Shown one piece after another: positions 1 through 10,662 of a stretch of DNA of 64,000 bases (position 1 is its first letter; the number at the start of each line of letters is the position of its first letter). Under the pieces are notes generated by a model that was not told where the DNA came from, searched no databases, and saw nothing but the letters and a program-made list of their open reading frames with translations. The DNA is taken from contig OX419756.1 of the NCBI GenBank assembly GCA_948567375.1, positions 33,308,333 through 33,372,332 of the forward strand, written 5' to 3'. Both the position numbers and the translations under genes were made by a program. Source of the stretch: Lunularia cruciata. Taxonomy: Eukaryota > Streptophyta > Marchantiopsida > Lunulariales > Lunulariaceae.

Positions 1-1421
1 CACCATCTTGGTACCGGGTTGCTGCCATAAGCGAAGTAAAAACTGCTCCTTGATCACCTCTCGAAGTGCAATAGGCTCCAATCTCCAATGTCGCTCAAAA
101 ACATTCCACCTTGTGGCCCATGCAATCAGATCTGTATACCAACCGACAGATAGAGTGGCACAAAAAGCTTGGTAGGGAAGTCTCTCATGCTCCATGGACC
201 TCACCTTAGTGGCATATGTGATAGCTAAAAACAAAGCTTCAGCCTCAAGAGGTAAAAATCCTGTTTCAGCAAGCAGGAATACATAAGGAGTTTGAGTCCT
301 CACCCCAAGTTCATCACACAAAAACAATTTCTGAACTTTCTCCACCTTTTGCCACCATGTCTTCTTAGTACCTGGACCCCAAATCTGAGCACCATAGAGA
401 ACCACCGGCTGCACAAGAGATCTGAACAGCACCTTCTTCAACTCCCATGTGGTGAGGTGAGCAAGTCTACTACGGTTCATGAGTGAATACAAAGCTCTAA
501 AGCCTGCATTGATTCTCATCTTCACACAAGTAGACCAACTATAGTCATGAGAAAACTCAAGGCCCAAGTACTTATAAGAAGAAACCTGCTCCAATTGCTG
601 TCCATCAAAAAAGAAAGGTGTGACACCTTTAGAGCCCACCACAATCACCTTGGACTTGTCAAGGTTCACCTCCATCTTTGTTTCATTGCAAAAGCAAAGT
701 AGAGAATCCAACAGCTTCTGTAAACTCTGTGGATTTGTGGAGAGAAGCACTACATCATCTGCATAAAGGAGTGCATGTATCATCAAAGAGCCAACCTGTA
801 CACCTGTAGCTCCAGCTTCCATGAGTAGACTCTCTAGATCATCGATGAAGATTCCGAACAGAGTTGGAGACAGAGAGCAGCCTTGGATCACACCCATTGT
901 GCTAAGGACATCTTGAGAGCTCAAAGATGAAAGTTTCACAATCACTTTCTCATAGAGTCTAGAGATAGCACCAATCAGATCAGCTGAAACACCCACTTCA
1001 ATGAGTCTCTCACTTAGAGATTTCCTGAGCACCTTATCAAAGGCCTTCCTGAAATCAATAAAGGCAACATAGAGAGCTCTTCCAACCCCCTTGGATTTGC
1101 ACCACAAAACATGAAGTACCAATAGGTGGTCCAAAGTACTAAAGCCTAATCTGAAACCAGCTTGGCACTTAGCTCGAATTTTGTGCTTTTCAGCCCAAGT
1201 GCTCAACCTTGACTCCAAAATTCGACCATACAACTTGGCAAAGACACTACCAACAAGTATGGTACGGTAATTGGTGACAACATCTCTTTGGCCAGACTTG
1301 TGAATAGGAACTACCTTCTTGAAGCACCATCTATCCGGAAAGCCACACTTGATTGCCTCATTCAAATGAGAAGTGAGTATTGAAATCAGTTGGCTACCGC
1401 CCCACTTCAGAAGTTCAACAC
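1..1421 (-). mobile_element. LINE copy A, 5'-truncated, runs off window start
   Basis: A non-LTR retrotransposon fragment on the minus strand. It matches positions 7491-8911 of LINE copy B with only a few differences, so it covers the reverse transcriptase core (including the YADD-type catalytic box) and the following C-terminal region. The 5' truncation is at 1421, where the match to copy B stops and family 1 LTR sequence begins. The 3' end lies outside the window. Copy A keeps the extra base in the stretch near 347-353 that copy B has lost, so its frame is open where copy B is shifted. It inserted into the 3' LTR of the family 1 gypsy element. Protein product is partial and no start is visible. 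Confidence 0.9.
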
Positions 1422-1894
1422 AGTTATGAAATAGTTATACACCAAAGTTACCAATAACTAGAGTCACCTAAGTTACTAGGCTAAAAGTCAAGTAAAGTCA
1501 AAAAGTAGAAAGGAATATCAATTCACATGGGCATATTTTACTAGCATGTGATCTTATCTTGACCCAACCACTAAGTCAAGGATTCCTTCACATGGGCTAT
1601 CCTTGGACTAAAGAAGAATCCAAAACAAAAAGGCTTGCAGGCCCAAGAGTTCTCAACTCTTTCTTCAAAGCCAAACACCTAGAAATAATACCAAGTCAAC
1701 ACACTAAAATCCAAAATAGTGGTGCTAATCTTTTCTACTTGCTCATCTTTAAAGTAAGGTCTCCTCTATCTTAGCTATGACTAACTTTAGCTAACCATGA
1801 CTAATATAGAACCATTGTTTATCTCTATATAAATAATATCTCGTAAGTACTTGTAATATCACAATACCACACACATGCACAAATGGGTGTTACA
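1422..1894 (-). repeat. Family 1 gypsy 3' LTR, fragment
   Basis: This matches 37343-37820, the distal part of the family 1 5' LTR, with scattered differences. On the minus strand the LTR begins TGTAACACCC at 1894, directly after the pol reading frame. It is cut at 1421 by LINE copy A, so the LTR end is outside the window. Position and orientation identify it as the 3' LTR of the element whose 5' LTR is at 37125-37820. Confidence 0.85.
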
Positions 1895-1942
1895 TTTACC
1901 CACGGACTAAGTTTTCACTTTGTCCTCAAAGAGAAGGTCTCT

Positions 1943-3333
1943 CTACCTTCTATGGTACATCTTCAACTTATCATGGTTAATCCTATCAAAGTGTCTTCCT
2001 CCCAACTCCTTGAGATCATAGGTGTAATTGCCGCACACCTCCTCCACTATGAAAGGTCCAAAGTACTTAGGCAAAAACTTCTTTTGCACTCTCTTGAATC
2101 GAATGGAATCAAACAACATTGCCCAATCACCTTCTTTGAAAGGCTCCACCTTCTTTGAAAGGCTCCACCTTCTTCTTGCCTTGCCTCTTGTCATAGCTCT
2201 CCTTTTGTTTCCTTTGGGCTTGCTCCAATCGAACCATAGCAACTGCTCTTGCCTCTTCCAACTCCATGAGTTGATCCTTCCTTGACTTCTCTGCATCACC
2301 TCCTTATGCTTTCTTCAATCTCCTATGAATGCTTTGGAAGGTAGGAAGATCAAAGTGAATAGGTAAGGTAGACTCAATACCATTCACCAATTGAAATGGA
2401 GAATATCCGGTGGAAGTCTTCATGGTTGTCCTATACTCCCACAAAATTGCATGAATCCTCTTGTCCCAATGATGTTTAGCCTCCTCCATTTCTACATCTT
2501 TGGCCAACATCATGCACAAGGTCTGATTGGTTCTCTTTGCCAAACCATTAGAATTTGGCTTATAGGATGTAGTTACTCTATGTGTTATAGAGAAATATTG
2601 TAGCATGGCTGTAGTAATGCTTCTTGTAAACTCTCCTCCTCTATAAGAACCCAAGTCCAAAGGGCATCCAAACCTAGTGATAATGCGTTCATAAAGAAAT
2701 CTACCCACTTCATCTTCATTCTTGTCCCTCAATGGTCTAGCCTCAACCCACTTGGTAAGGTAATCAATAACTACCACAATATACCGATTGTTCCTTGGGG
2801 TTCTATTGAGAGGACCTACAAAATCAATTCCCCATTTCTCAAAAGGTCTTAGCAATGGGAATTGATCTAAGTGGTAGAGTGGATGTAGACTTTCTAGCAA
2901 AAGCTTGAAAAACATGACAAGTTTTGCAATAATCAAGACAATCCTTGAAAATTCCTCTCCAATAGTAACCTGCATCTAGAATCTTGAAAGTAGTCACCTT
3001 TCCTGCAAAGTGTCCTCCACATACTAAACCTTCATGAAACTCCTTTATGAGTAGGAAAGACTCTTCCTTACCCACTGCTCTTTGAAGTAGACCATCTATT
3101 CCTTGGTGAAAAAGAATATCGTCCACCATTGTGTAAGGTCTAGATCTTGCTACAAGGGCCTTCCTCTCCCTAGCATGCATCCCTTCTGGATAGTTACCTC
3201 TTGTCACAAAATCCACAATCTCCTTGGACTCCATTGGAACCTCTTGAGTGACTGAGATTGTCATGAGCTCCTCATCCGGGAAGGAATCGTCCACAGGCTC
3301 ATCTCCATCATGATCATAGGCTATAGATAACAA
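1943..3333 (-). pseudogene. Family 1 gypsy integrase (decayed)
   Basis: DDE integrase of a Ty3/gypsy element. It would join the cDNA ends to target DNA in the nucleus. Reading the minus strand from 3333, the zinc-binding region is followed by the core, with the first Asp in GIDFVGPL, the second near GSYRGGEF (normally SDRG, so the catalytic Asp is lost) and a Glu region at SNGLAKRTNQ, where the usual Glu is Lys. A C-terminal module (FGPFIVEEV and following) ends at 1943, about 50 bases before the LTR. No chromodomain is visible. The frame is split between two overlapping ORFs (2839-3333 and 2304-2975) and a third at 1943-2299, so it is not functional. Confidence 0.85.
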
Positions 3334-3354
3334 ATCAGCATTTGCATGTTTCTT

Positions 3355-4826
3355 TCATGGCCTATCCTCAATGGTGTAGTCATACTCAGACAAGAGTATC
3401 ATCCACCTTGCTAGTCTCCCTTCAACATTAGACTTGTTGAAGATGTACTTCAAAGCCTTGTGATCCATGACAATGGTGGCTTTCCTTCCAATCAAGTAGT
3501 GTCTAAGCTTCTTGAGACCAAAGATAATTGCCAGCCCTTCTTTGTCCGTGACAGAGTAGTTCTTCTCTGCTAAAACCATCTGCCTACTAGCATAAGCTAT
3601 TGGATGATCATGCCCATCTTGGTCTAATTGACTAAGAGTGCATCCTATTAGCTACATTAGAAGCATCAGTGTAGAGGATGAAAGGCTTATTCCAATCAGG
3701 TTTAGTAAGAATTGGAGCTATAACAAGGGTTTGCTTGAGCTCCTCAAAAGCTTTGAGAGCCTCCTTGTCCTCCAAAATCACCATGTAATCTACACCCTTC
3801 TTCATGTGGATGGTCAATGCATAAGCCTTGTTGGAAAATGAGAAGATGAACCTCCTATAGTATCCAACCAACCCCAAGAATTGGCATAACTTTGTCAAGC
3901 TTGAAGGGAATAGGTCTAAGATTTTCCTCACCTTCTCAAGATCAATTGCTATTCCATCCTTGGAGATGATGTGCCCCAAAAGTAGACCTTCTTCACATCC
4001 AAAAATGCACTTCTCTGAGTTGAGTGATGCATTTGCCTCATCCACGCATTGTAAGACCTTGATTAGGTGTTCAAAGTGCTACTCCTTGCTCCCATAGAGA
4101 CAAAAGTCATCAATAAAATCTCTCACAAATTTCCCAATGAAAGGTTCAAATACCTTGTTCATGAACCATTGGAATGTGGCTAGAGCATTGCAAAGCCCAA
4201 AAGGCATGACCTTGAAAGTGTAAGTTCCCCAAGGTGTGGTGAATGTGTTGAGTTGTTGATGCTTTGGAGCAATCTTGATTTGGTTATATCCACTATAACC
4301 ATCTTCTAAACTGTACCTCTCATGGCCTGCAACCTCCTCCAAGATCTCATCAATGAATGGAAATGAGTAGTAGTCCTTCTTGGTAACAACATTGAGCTTC
4401 TTGTAATCCACACATACCCAAAGCTTGCCATTCTTTTTCTTCACAATGACAATTGGAGACACCCATTCTGAATTCTCTACCTCAAAGATAAATCCAATCT
4501 CCTTGAGCTTATCAATCTCATCCTTCACAACCAAAAATCTTGGTGGGCTAATGCGACGTTTTTTTTTGGCAGATTGGTCTTGCATGTGACTCCATCTCTA
4601 TCTTGTGCTCTTGCAAGGTGACTTCCTTCAAATCCTTGTAACTGAAAGCAAAAACATGGATGAACTTGCGGAAAATCTCCTCAAATCTCACCTTCTTCTT
4701 CTTGGTAACATTTGGGCCATACTTGAGGGTAGCTAACCTTCTCTCTACCTCCTCAAGTGTCAATGGTGATTTATCAGGGTCCTTCAAAACCTCAAGCTTA
4801 GGTGAAAAATCCATAGCACACAAAGG
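3355..4826 (-). pseudogene. Family 1 gypsy reverse transcriptase and RNase H (decayed)
   Basis: Reverse transcriptase and RNase H of the minus-strand family 1 element. From the upstream side it starts with an acidic linker (4548-4826), then the RT fingers and palm: KKKNGKLWVCVDYKKLN, the GYSGYNQI box, MPFGLCNA and the catalytic FIDDFCLYGS near 4080-4110. The RT end (VGYYRRF) and RNase H follow, with TDASN near 3640-3660 and DHKAL near 3450. Frame breaks occur near 4550-4585, 4050-4078 and 3580-3631. The upstream edge at 4826 is where the family 2 element is inserted. The reading continues on the far side of that insertion at 33628. Together these show one original family 1 copy split by a 28.8-kb insertion. 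Confidence 0.88.
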
Positions 4827-4831
4827 ATACA
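4827..4831. repeat. Target-site duplication ATACA, left copy
   Basis: ATACA directly precedes the family 2 terminus TGTGACAACC. The same five bases occur at 33623-33627, directly after the other terminus (GGGCACCACA). Removing the element and one copy restores GGATACACATC, which matches on the opposite strand the intact family 1 copy near 48969-48979. Confidence 0.93.
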
Positions 4832-5670
4832 TGTGACAACCCAACAAATATCACTTTTGCGGTAATCGGGTAAGTAAAGTTCGTTCCAGCGGAGATATGA
4901 GTCAGAAATGTCCAAATACGAAGCAAAGTAATAGTTTCAGTTCTTCTTTAGTCTCTCAGGTAGAAACCACACCCAGAAGAGAGTAACAAGCACTGACTCG
5001 CAGTCTTGTCACAAATTCTCACTCCTTAATCACAAATCCTTCAATTCTTTCCAAACAATCTTGATTTTGATGATTCAGGCTCTCCCAAAAATGGCACTTC
5101 ACTGCAAAACGACCTCGCCTCAAAATTGTGTTCCACCCCTCCACTGAAGGCACAACTTCCTCGATAAAAATTTCTTCACATCAACCTCGCATTGTACTCA
5201 CAAATACAAAACTACCAACACTACAATTCCTCTTAGATCTGTCAAGGCATTGCTTCGATTGCACTTCACTCAGGATCAAACACACAAAATGAAGATCAAG
5301 GCTGTGGAATCCAACATCCAACAAGCACACTAACCTGCACTTCGAATTTCTCCAAACACTCACAAACACAATTGCAAAGCTGATACTCGGAATCAAGCTC
5401 AAGCGACGAGCACTGTTTCACAGCACTTCGCTTTATCTATTCTCAAAAATAATGAGCACTGAACAACATAATACTGCGAATGCCACTCTTAAATAGTGAA
5501 GCAATCGACAGTTCTAATAACTATACCGTTTCTACAACAACTGTTCTAACCTGCAAATCCAAAATGACAATGCACCTCTTCATATCTGCCCCTTCAAATC
5601 TCAAATCTGTTACTAATCCGATCCGATGTCTACTTCTTCCTCGGCTTTCAAACCCGAACCCAAAGTAATC

Positions 5671-7010
5671 TTACTTCCTACTATCTTTTTCCTCGGGTTT
5701 CAGATCTCCCACATCTTCTACCAGATCCAGCAATTCTCTTTCCTGATCTGAAATTGCACTAGTGGTTAATCTATCTAACTCCTCATCCTTCGACCCACTC
5801 TTCTCTAATTCTAACTCTTGAGCCCGTGTGCTCACCCCAGAGCAAACTATTATGTCGCCTTTACTAAAGAACACCGTGGGCTGGACGCAGAAGCGGTTTA
5901 TTCAATCTTATTCAATCTAATGTCTCTGAGGGCAACTCCAAAGACATTTGGATCCCTATGTTATCTACTTCGGGTTTTGCCTTAACATCCTGCCGAAGCT
6001 TTTCTAACTCTATTCTCACTAAGTCTAATCTAATTGCAATATTGTCTTCTACTTCTAAGATCTTCCTATCTACATGAGTTCTCAATTTAATCAACAAGGC
6101 ATTCAAATCTGTATCTTTCGCTTGTCTTTGCCTCGTTTCCTGCACCAACAGTTTTAACTCGTGCAATCTCGTCTCTTCGATTTGAACGCTGGCCTCTGTA
6201 CTCAACATCGCGTTTACTCTGAGGATGATTTCCTTCAATGGCTCCAATCTTGTCTTGCGTTCGTGTTCCCGATCTGCGAGCCGTTCTTCTCTGTACATCG
6301 CCAATTCTTCTTCTAATTTGGCCTACACCGCTTCCTTCTCTTTCTCCTTCTATGCAACCTTCTCTTCCTGATTATGAAGTAAGTCTTGTAATCTCTCTTC
6401 TTCTCTATATCTTGCAGCCAACTCTCGCTGCCAGAGTTGCTTCTTCTCCTCCATACTCTCCATCACTCGATCGAGCTCTTGATCCTTTGATGCTACCCTC
6501 GCCATAGCATGGATAAGTTTGACTCTTGAATCAGCAAACTGTTGCTTCAAGATTTCATGCGCCGCTACTTGTCTCTCCCTTGCAATGTCACTCTTCCTCG
6601 CAAGATCTTCTCAATAACTCACTTCTCTCTTCAGGTCTTTGATTACCTGACTCCTCTTGATTGCTTCCGCTTGCAATACTTCTCTCTCTTCCTCACCTCG
6701 GGTTATACTCTTCTTCAACTCCGAGTTCTCTTCTTCCAATCTTGATAAGACCTGCAACACAGTCTTTACCTCTGGACAAGTAGACTGCATCTCCTTCTTC
6801 TTCTTCTCCATCTTCACCAACAGCGGGCATACTACCATCTGCAGGTAATCTACTCCATTACTGACAACTTTGTCCTCCCGCAGAGTGGTCTCTCTTCTTT
6901 CCTTGTGTTCTCCCGATACTCGCCTTCTTCTCTGGAGTATTCATATCGGGATCGATGCCTCACTGCCCGAGCTTCCTTCTACCTCTTCCTTCACTCTACT
7001 TGGTCCCGCT
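5671..7010 (-). pseudogene. C-terminal coiled-coil half of the LTR-encoded protein (3' LTR copy)
   Basis: Minus-strand reading frames at 6611-6838, 6350-6550, 5912-6304 and 5671-5874 join end to end, with single stops or shifts between them. They correspond to the coiled-coil protein at 30635-31830 in the other LTR. The sequence is rich in Glu, Lys, Arg, Leu and Gln with heptad-like spacing, for example around LARRYREEERLQ-type segments and HELKLLVQETRQRQ. No enzymatic motif is visible. The protein's role is unknown; a self-associating or scaffold function is only a guess. The frame is broken by the insertion at 5810-5921 and by stops near 6311, 6345 and 6607. Confidence 0.7.
5810..5921. other. 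Extra ~106-bp insertion in 3' LTR with TCTAAT flanks
   Basis: Present in this LTR and absent from the 5' LTR near 30830. It is flanked by TCTAAT at 5804-5809 and 5916-5921. The right end has a short repeated TTCAATCTTATTCAATCT tail. The body has no ORF or tRNA-like promoter box that I could recognise. It looks like a small retroposed or transposed sequence, of unknown origin. Confidence 0.6.
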
Positions 7011-7102
7011 TCACAATGAACAATGAACAATGAAATATAAAGCCCGAAAGACCCAAAGAGTCAAAAGGCTGGAAACACAATACAAAACACATGAAATGTG
7101 AG

Positions 7103-7154
7103 CCTAGGCAAGGGCCTAGGGCATCGGACCAATTTGTAACAAATTGGTCCGATG
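7103..7154 (-). other. LINE copy B 3' stem-loops
   Basis: At 7122-7154, two 15-base arms (CATCGGACCAATTTG and its complement) are separated by three bases. At 7103-7120, two 7-base arms (CCTAGGC) enclose four bases. The same pair is found at the end of copies C and D. They span the ORF2 stop and the start of the 3' UTR, where LINE proteins commonly recognise their RNA. Confidence 0.75.
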
Positions 7155-10100
7155 TAAAGTAACTTCTGTCATGTACTTCCCTAATGCTAAAGCTTCAACC
7201 TGTAAGAGAGTTGAGAAGTCACTGCAAGTAATCTGATGTCTTACTCTAATCTGCATGTAACAAGGGCAATCAACAAACACATGATGCTCATCCTCAACTT
7301 TGCTCATAATACACAATTTGCAAAGTCGCATGGAGTGCTCTATCTGCTGCCAACGTCCTTGTTCTACTTCTAGTCTATGAGAACTAGTTCTATATTGAGC
7401 GATAACATGTCTCAATGAAGTAGAAATCCTAGCCAAGAGATAATCTTGCTCACAATACACCAACATAGGATTTACAAACTGCTGATAGAACACCATCTTG
7501 GTACCGGGTTGCTGCCATAAGCGAAGTAAAAACTGCTCCTTGATCACCTCTCGAAGTGCAATAGGCTCCAATCTCCAATGTCGCTCAGAAACATTCCACC
7601 TTGTGGCCCATGCAATCAGATCTGTATACCAACCGACAGATAGAGTGGCACAAAAAGCTTGGTAGGGAAGTCTCTCATGCTCCATGGACCTCACCTTAGT
7701 GGCATATGTGATAGCTAAAAACAAAGCTTCAGCCTCAAGAGGTAAAAATCCTGTTTCAGCAAGCAGGAATACATAAGGAGTTTGAGTCCTCACCCCAAGT
7801 TCATCACACAAAAACAATTTCTGAACTTTCTCCACTTTTGCCACCATGTCTTCTTAGTACCTGGACCCCAAATCTGAGCACCATAGAGAACCACCGGCTG
7901 CACAAGAGATCTGAACAGCACCTTCTTCAACTCCCATGTGGTGAGGTGAGCAAGTCTACTACGGTTCATGAGTGAATACAAAGCTCTAAAGCCTGCATTG
8001 ATTCTCATCTTCACACAAGTAGACCAACTATAGTCATGAGAAAACTCAAGGCCCAAGTACTTATAAGAAGAAACCTGCTCCAATTGCTGTCCATCAAAAA
8101 AGAAAGGTGTGACACATTTAGAACCCACCACAATGACCTTGGACTTGTCAAGGTTCACCTCCATCTTTGTTTCATTGCAAAAGCAAAGTAGAGAATCCAA
8201 CAGCTTCTGTAAACTCTGTGGATTTGTGGAGAGAAGCACTACATCATCTGCATAAAGGAGTGCATGTATCATCAAAGAGCCAACCTGTACACCTGTAGCT
8301 CCAGCTTCCATGAGTAGACTCTCTAGATCATCGATGAAGATTCCGAACAGAGTTGGAGACAGAGAGCAGCCTTGGATCACACCCATTGTGCTAAGGACAT
8401 CTTGAGAGCTCAAAGATGAAAGTTTCACAATCACTTTCTCATAGAGTCTAGAGATAGCACCAATCAGATCAGCTGAAACACCCACTTCAATGAGTCTCTC
8501 ACTTAGAGATTTCCTGAGCACCTTATCAAAGGCCTTCCTGAAATCAATAAAGGCAACATAGAGAGCTCTCCCAACCCCCTTGGATTTGCACCACAAAACA
8601 TGAAGTACCAATAGGTGGTCCAAAGTACTAAAGCCTAATCTGAAACCAGCTTGGCACTTAGCTCGAATTTTGTGCTTTTCAGCCCAAGTGCTCAACCTTG
8701 ACTCCAAAATTCGACCATACAACTTGGCAAAGACACTACCAACAAGTATGGTACGGTAATTGGTGACAACATCTCTTTGGCCAGACTTGTGAATAGGAAC
8801 TACCTTCTTGAAGCACCATCTATCCGGAAAGCCACACTTGATTGCCTCATTCAAATGAGAAGTGAGTATTGAAATCAGTTGGCTACCGCCCCACTTCAGA
8901 AGTTCAACACATAGTCCATCAAGGTCTTCAGCCTTACCATTGGCCAACTTCTTCAATTGGTACTTGACATCAGCTTCAGAGATGGTGAGAGCAGATCCAA
9001 GGCAAGGTGCCATGCTTGGAGCATTTGGGAAAAAGTACAAATCCTTCACATAGTCACAAAGCTCATTCAGGTCCAGCGATGGAGATGGAGATCTGATGGT
9101 TACTTTCTTCCAGAAAGCCTTGGGATTGCTCCTCAATTCAGTGCTCAACTCAACTCCTTTGAGTCTTAGAAATGCCCGCTTTTTGCACTTCACCAACTTT
9201 CTGTATAAAACAAAAGCTTGATTTTGTGCAATCTGATCAAGAGATCTATCCATAGCTTTGATCCTTGCCATTTTGCAATCAGCATCATACCATCTATTGC
9301 AAGGGAGACCAAGTCTCTTCCTGTGGGAGCCTCTTGGAAACAAAGAAGTTGATGTAGATTGAAGAAGTTCAATCAATTGATCACTACGTTGTTGAAAATC
9401 AGAACTCCACTCCATAGAACTCAATTTCTCTTGGACAGCTTGTTGGTACAAGTCTCTCTTGTGAAAATCTAGACGAAGTTTGCCTCTAAAAGCATGGTCT
9501 ATAGGTAATGTGGTTCTATTGAGGCAAGGAAAAAGGATGGTACAGGATAGAGGTGCATGGTCTGATTCTGGTTGAGGATCTAAAACAGCAAAATCTGAGA
9601 CAAGATGGATATCATTAGCTGAAGTGAGCATATAATCTATGGTGCTTGATCCACCTGAGGCAAAGCATGTGCTTTTACAAGTTTCTGGAAATTGAGAAAG
9701 GCCATTCAAGATCTTCAAGCTACAATTGGCACCAAAGCTCAAAAAGTGCTCACTCATGGAATTGGACATAGGATCTTTGGAAGAGCGTGACCAAGCACTG
9801 GAATGGTCTATCAAGCTGTGGAAAGGATCATTCTCAAGGTCGCTCAAGTCAGGGATCTGAGAGGCTTGGATCCTAGCATTGAAATCACCAAGAACAAGGA
9901 CTGCACCTTTACTTTGAAACTCTAACACATCCTTCGTCAAGGAATGGAAAGGCTGCATGGTGTTGAGAAGTCCACTTGAATAGATTGGTGATGTCAACGG
10001 GGCAAAGTAACAAACAGCAATGAAGCAAGGTGTGGCAACTCCTCCAATCCTCAGCCAATGGTATTGTCCACTTGAATCTTGACCTATCAAAGAGACTGAT

Positions 10101-10348
10101 TTCTCAAAGCCAAATCTGACGTAAGTAGCAATACCTCCAAAGCCCCTTCCTTTGTGTTGTCTCCGCTTGTTCCAGGTTGAACCAACAAGAGTGAATCCTT
10201 CAATGTCTTGAATGGTGTTTCCTTCATGTTCCCATGTCTCCACAAGATTGATCAGATCAGCATCATCCCACAAAGGCTTAGCGCTGGAGTACTTGGTATG
10301 TGTGAGCCCATGAACATTCCAAAACAGTACTCTAAAGGTCTGGAATTG
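7116..10348 (-). pseudogene. LINE copy B ORF2: APE endonuclease, reverse transcriptase, zinc knuckle
   Basis: This protein would nick target DNA and copy LINE RNA onto it. The N-terminal endonuclease shows FWNVHGL (upstream of the first Met at 10273), VLGDFNAR, SSTIDYMLTS and PESDHAPL. The reverse transcriptase shows the PIHKSGQRD region, FIDFRKAFDKV, GVIQGCSLSP and ALLYADDVVLLS, with the catalytic Asp pair present. A C-terminal zinc knuckle follows (CKLC, then H and C in VEDEHHVFVDC). One base is missing near 7830-7838 compared with copies A, C and D, shifting the frame before the C-terminal third (7116-7847). The frame upstream of the first Met is open back to the TAG at 10349 and is in phase with ORF1. 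Confidence 0.9.
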
Positions 10349-10662
10349 CTATGCAATAGCTGACAATTTCTTTTGAGTAATCACAGCTCTATTATCTCTC
10401 AAGAATGCAACAAAACCTGCTTGTTGAGCCTCCTTCACTTTTGCTAATTCTCCCTTCTTTGCTTGCCATTGGAGAGGTGTGAGATCAGGGTCCAACCAGA
10501 TACGCCGCCCCTTTAGTATAACTTTGTTCCCCATCACTGCATTCCTTTGAGTTTCTGAGCCAAACCTCACCAAAATGCTTCTTGGTTGTGCACCTTGTTG
10601 TCCCAATCTATATGCTTGCAAAATTTGAGGATCATGGACTCTCAAAGAATCAGCAATAAACT
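10349..10662 (-). pseudogene. LINE copy B ORF1, C-terminal part
   Basis: The C-terminal part of the LINE ORF1 protein, an RNA-binding partner in known LINEs. It has an RRM-like stretch (RSILVRFGSETQRNAVMGNK followed by ILKGRRIWLDPDLTP) and a basic tail ending KKLSAIA before TAG. The insertion is truncated at 10662, so the N-terminus is absent. Its reading frame happens to be in phase with the family 2 LTR protein upstream, producing a fused ORF from 11062 to 10349. The RRM assignment rests on pattern alone. The stop codon is followed in the same phase by ORF2 (see findings). Confidence 0.7.

Larger units (their letters stand above)
7016..10662 (-). mobile_element. LINE copy B, longest copy in the window
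   Basis: A non-LTR retrotransposon, 5'-truncated inside ORF1, inserted on the minus strand in the family 2 3' LTR. TCACA at 7011-7015 and 10663-10667 flank it. The undisrupted site is seen in the other LTR near 31920-31925. It contains the ORF1 C-terminus, a lone TAG stop, ORF2, a 3' region with two stem-loops and a tail of TTCATTG-type repeats rather than poly(A). The 3647-bp length accounts for the length difference between the two LTRs once the smaller insertion is also removed. Confidence 0.92.

Noticed and set aside
292..486. Plus-strand ORF repeated at 16395-16589 and on the minus strand at 18322-18516
   Set aside because: It is the antisense shadow of LINE ORF2 and recurs only because the LINE recurs.
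8862..9169. Plus-strand ORFs over LINE copy B
   Set aside because: Antisense of the well-supported ORF2; no independent motif.
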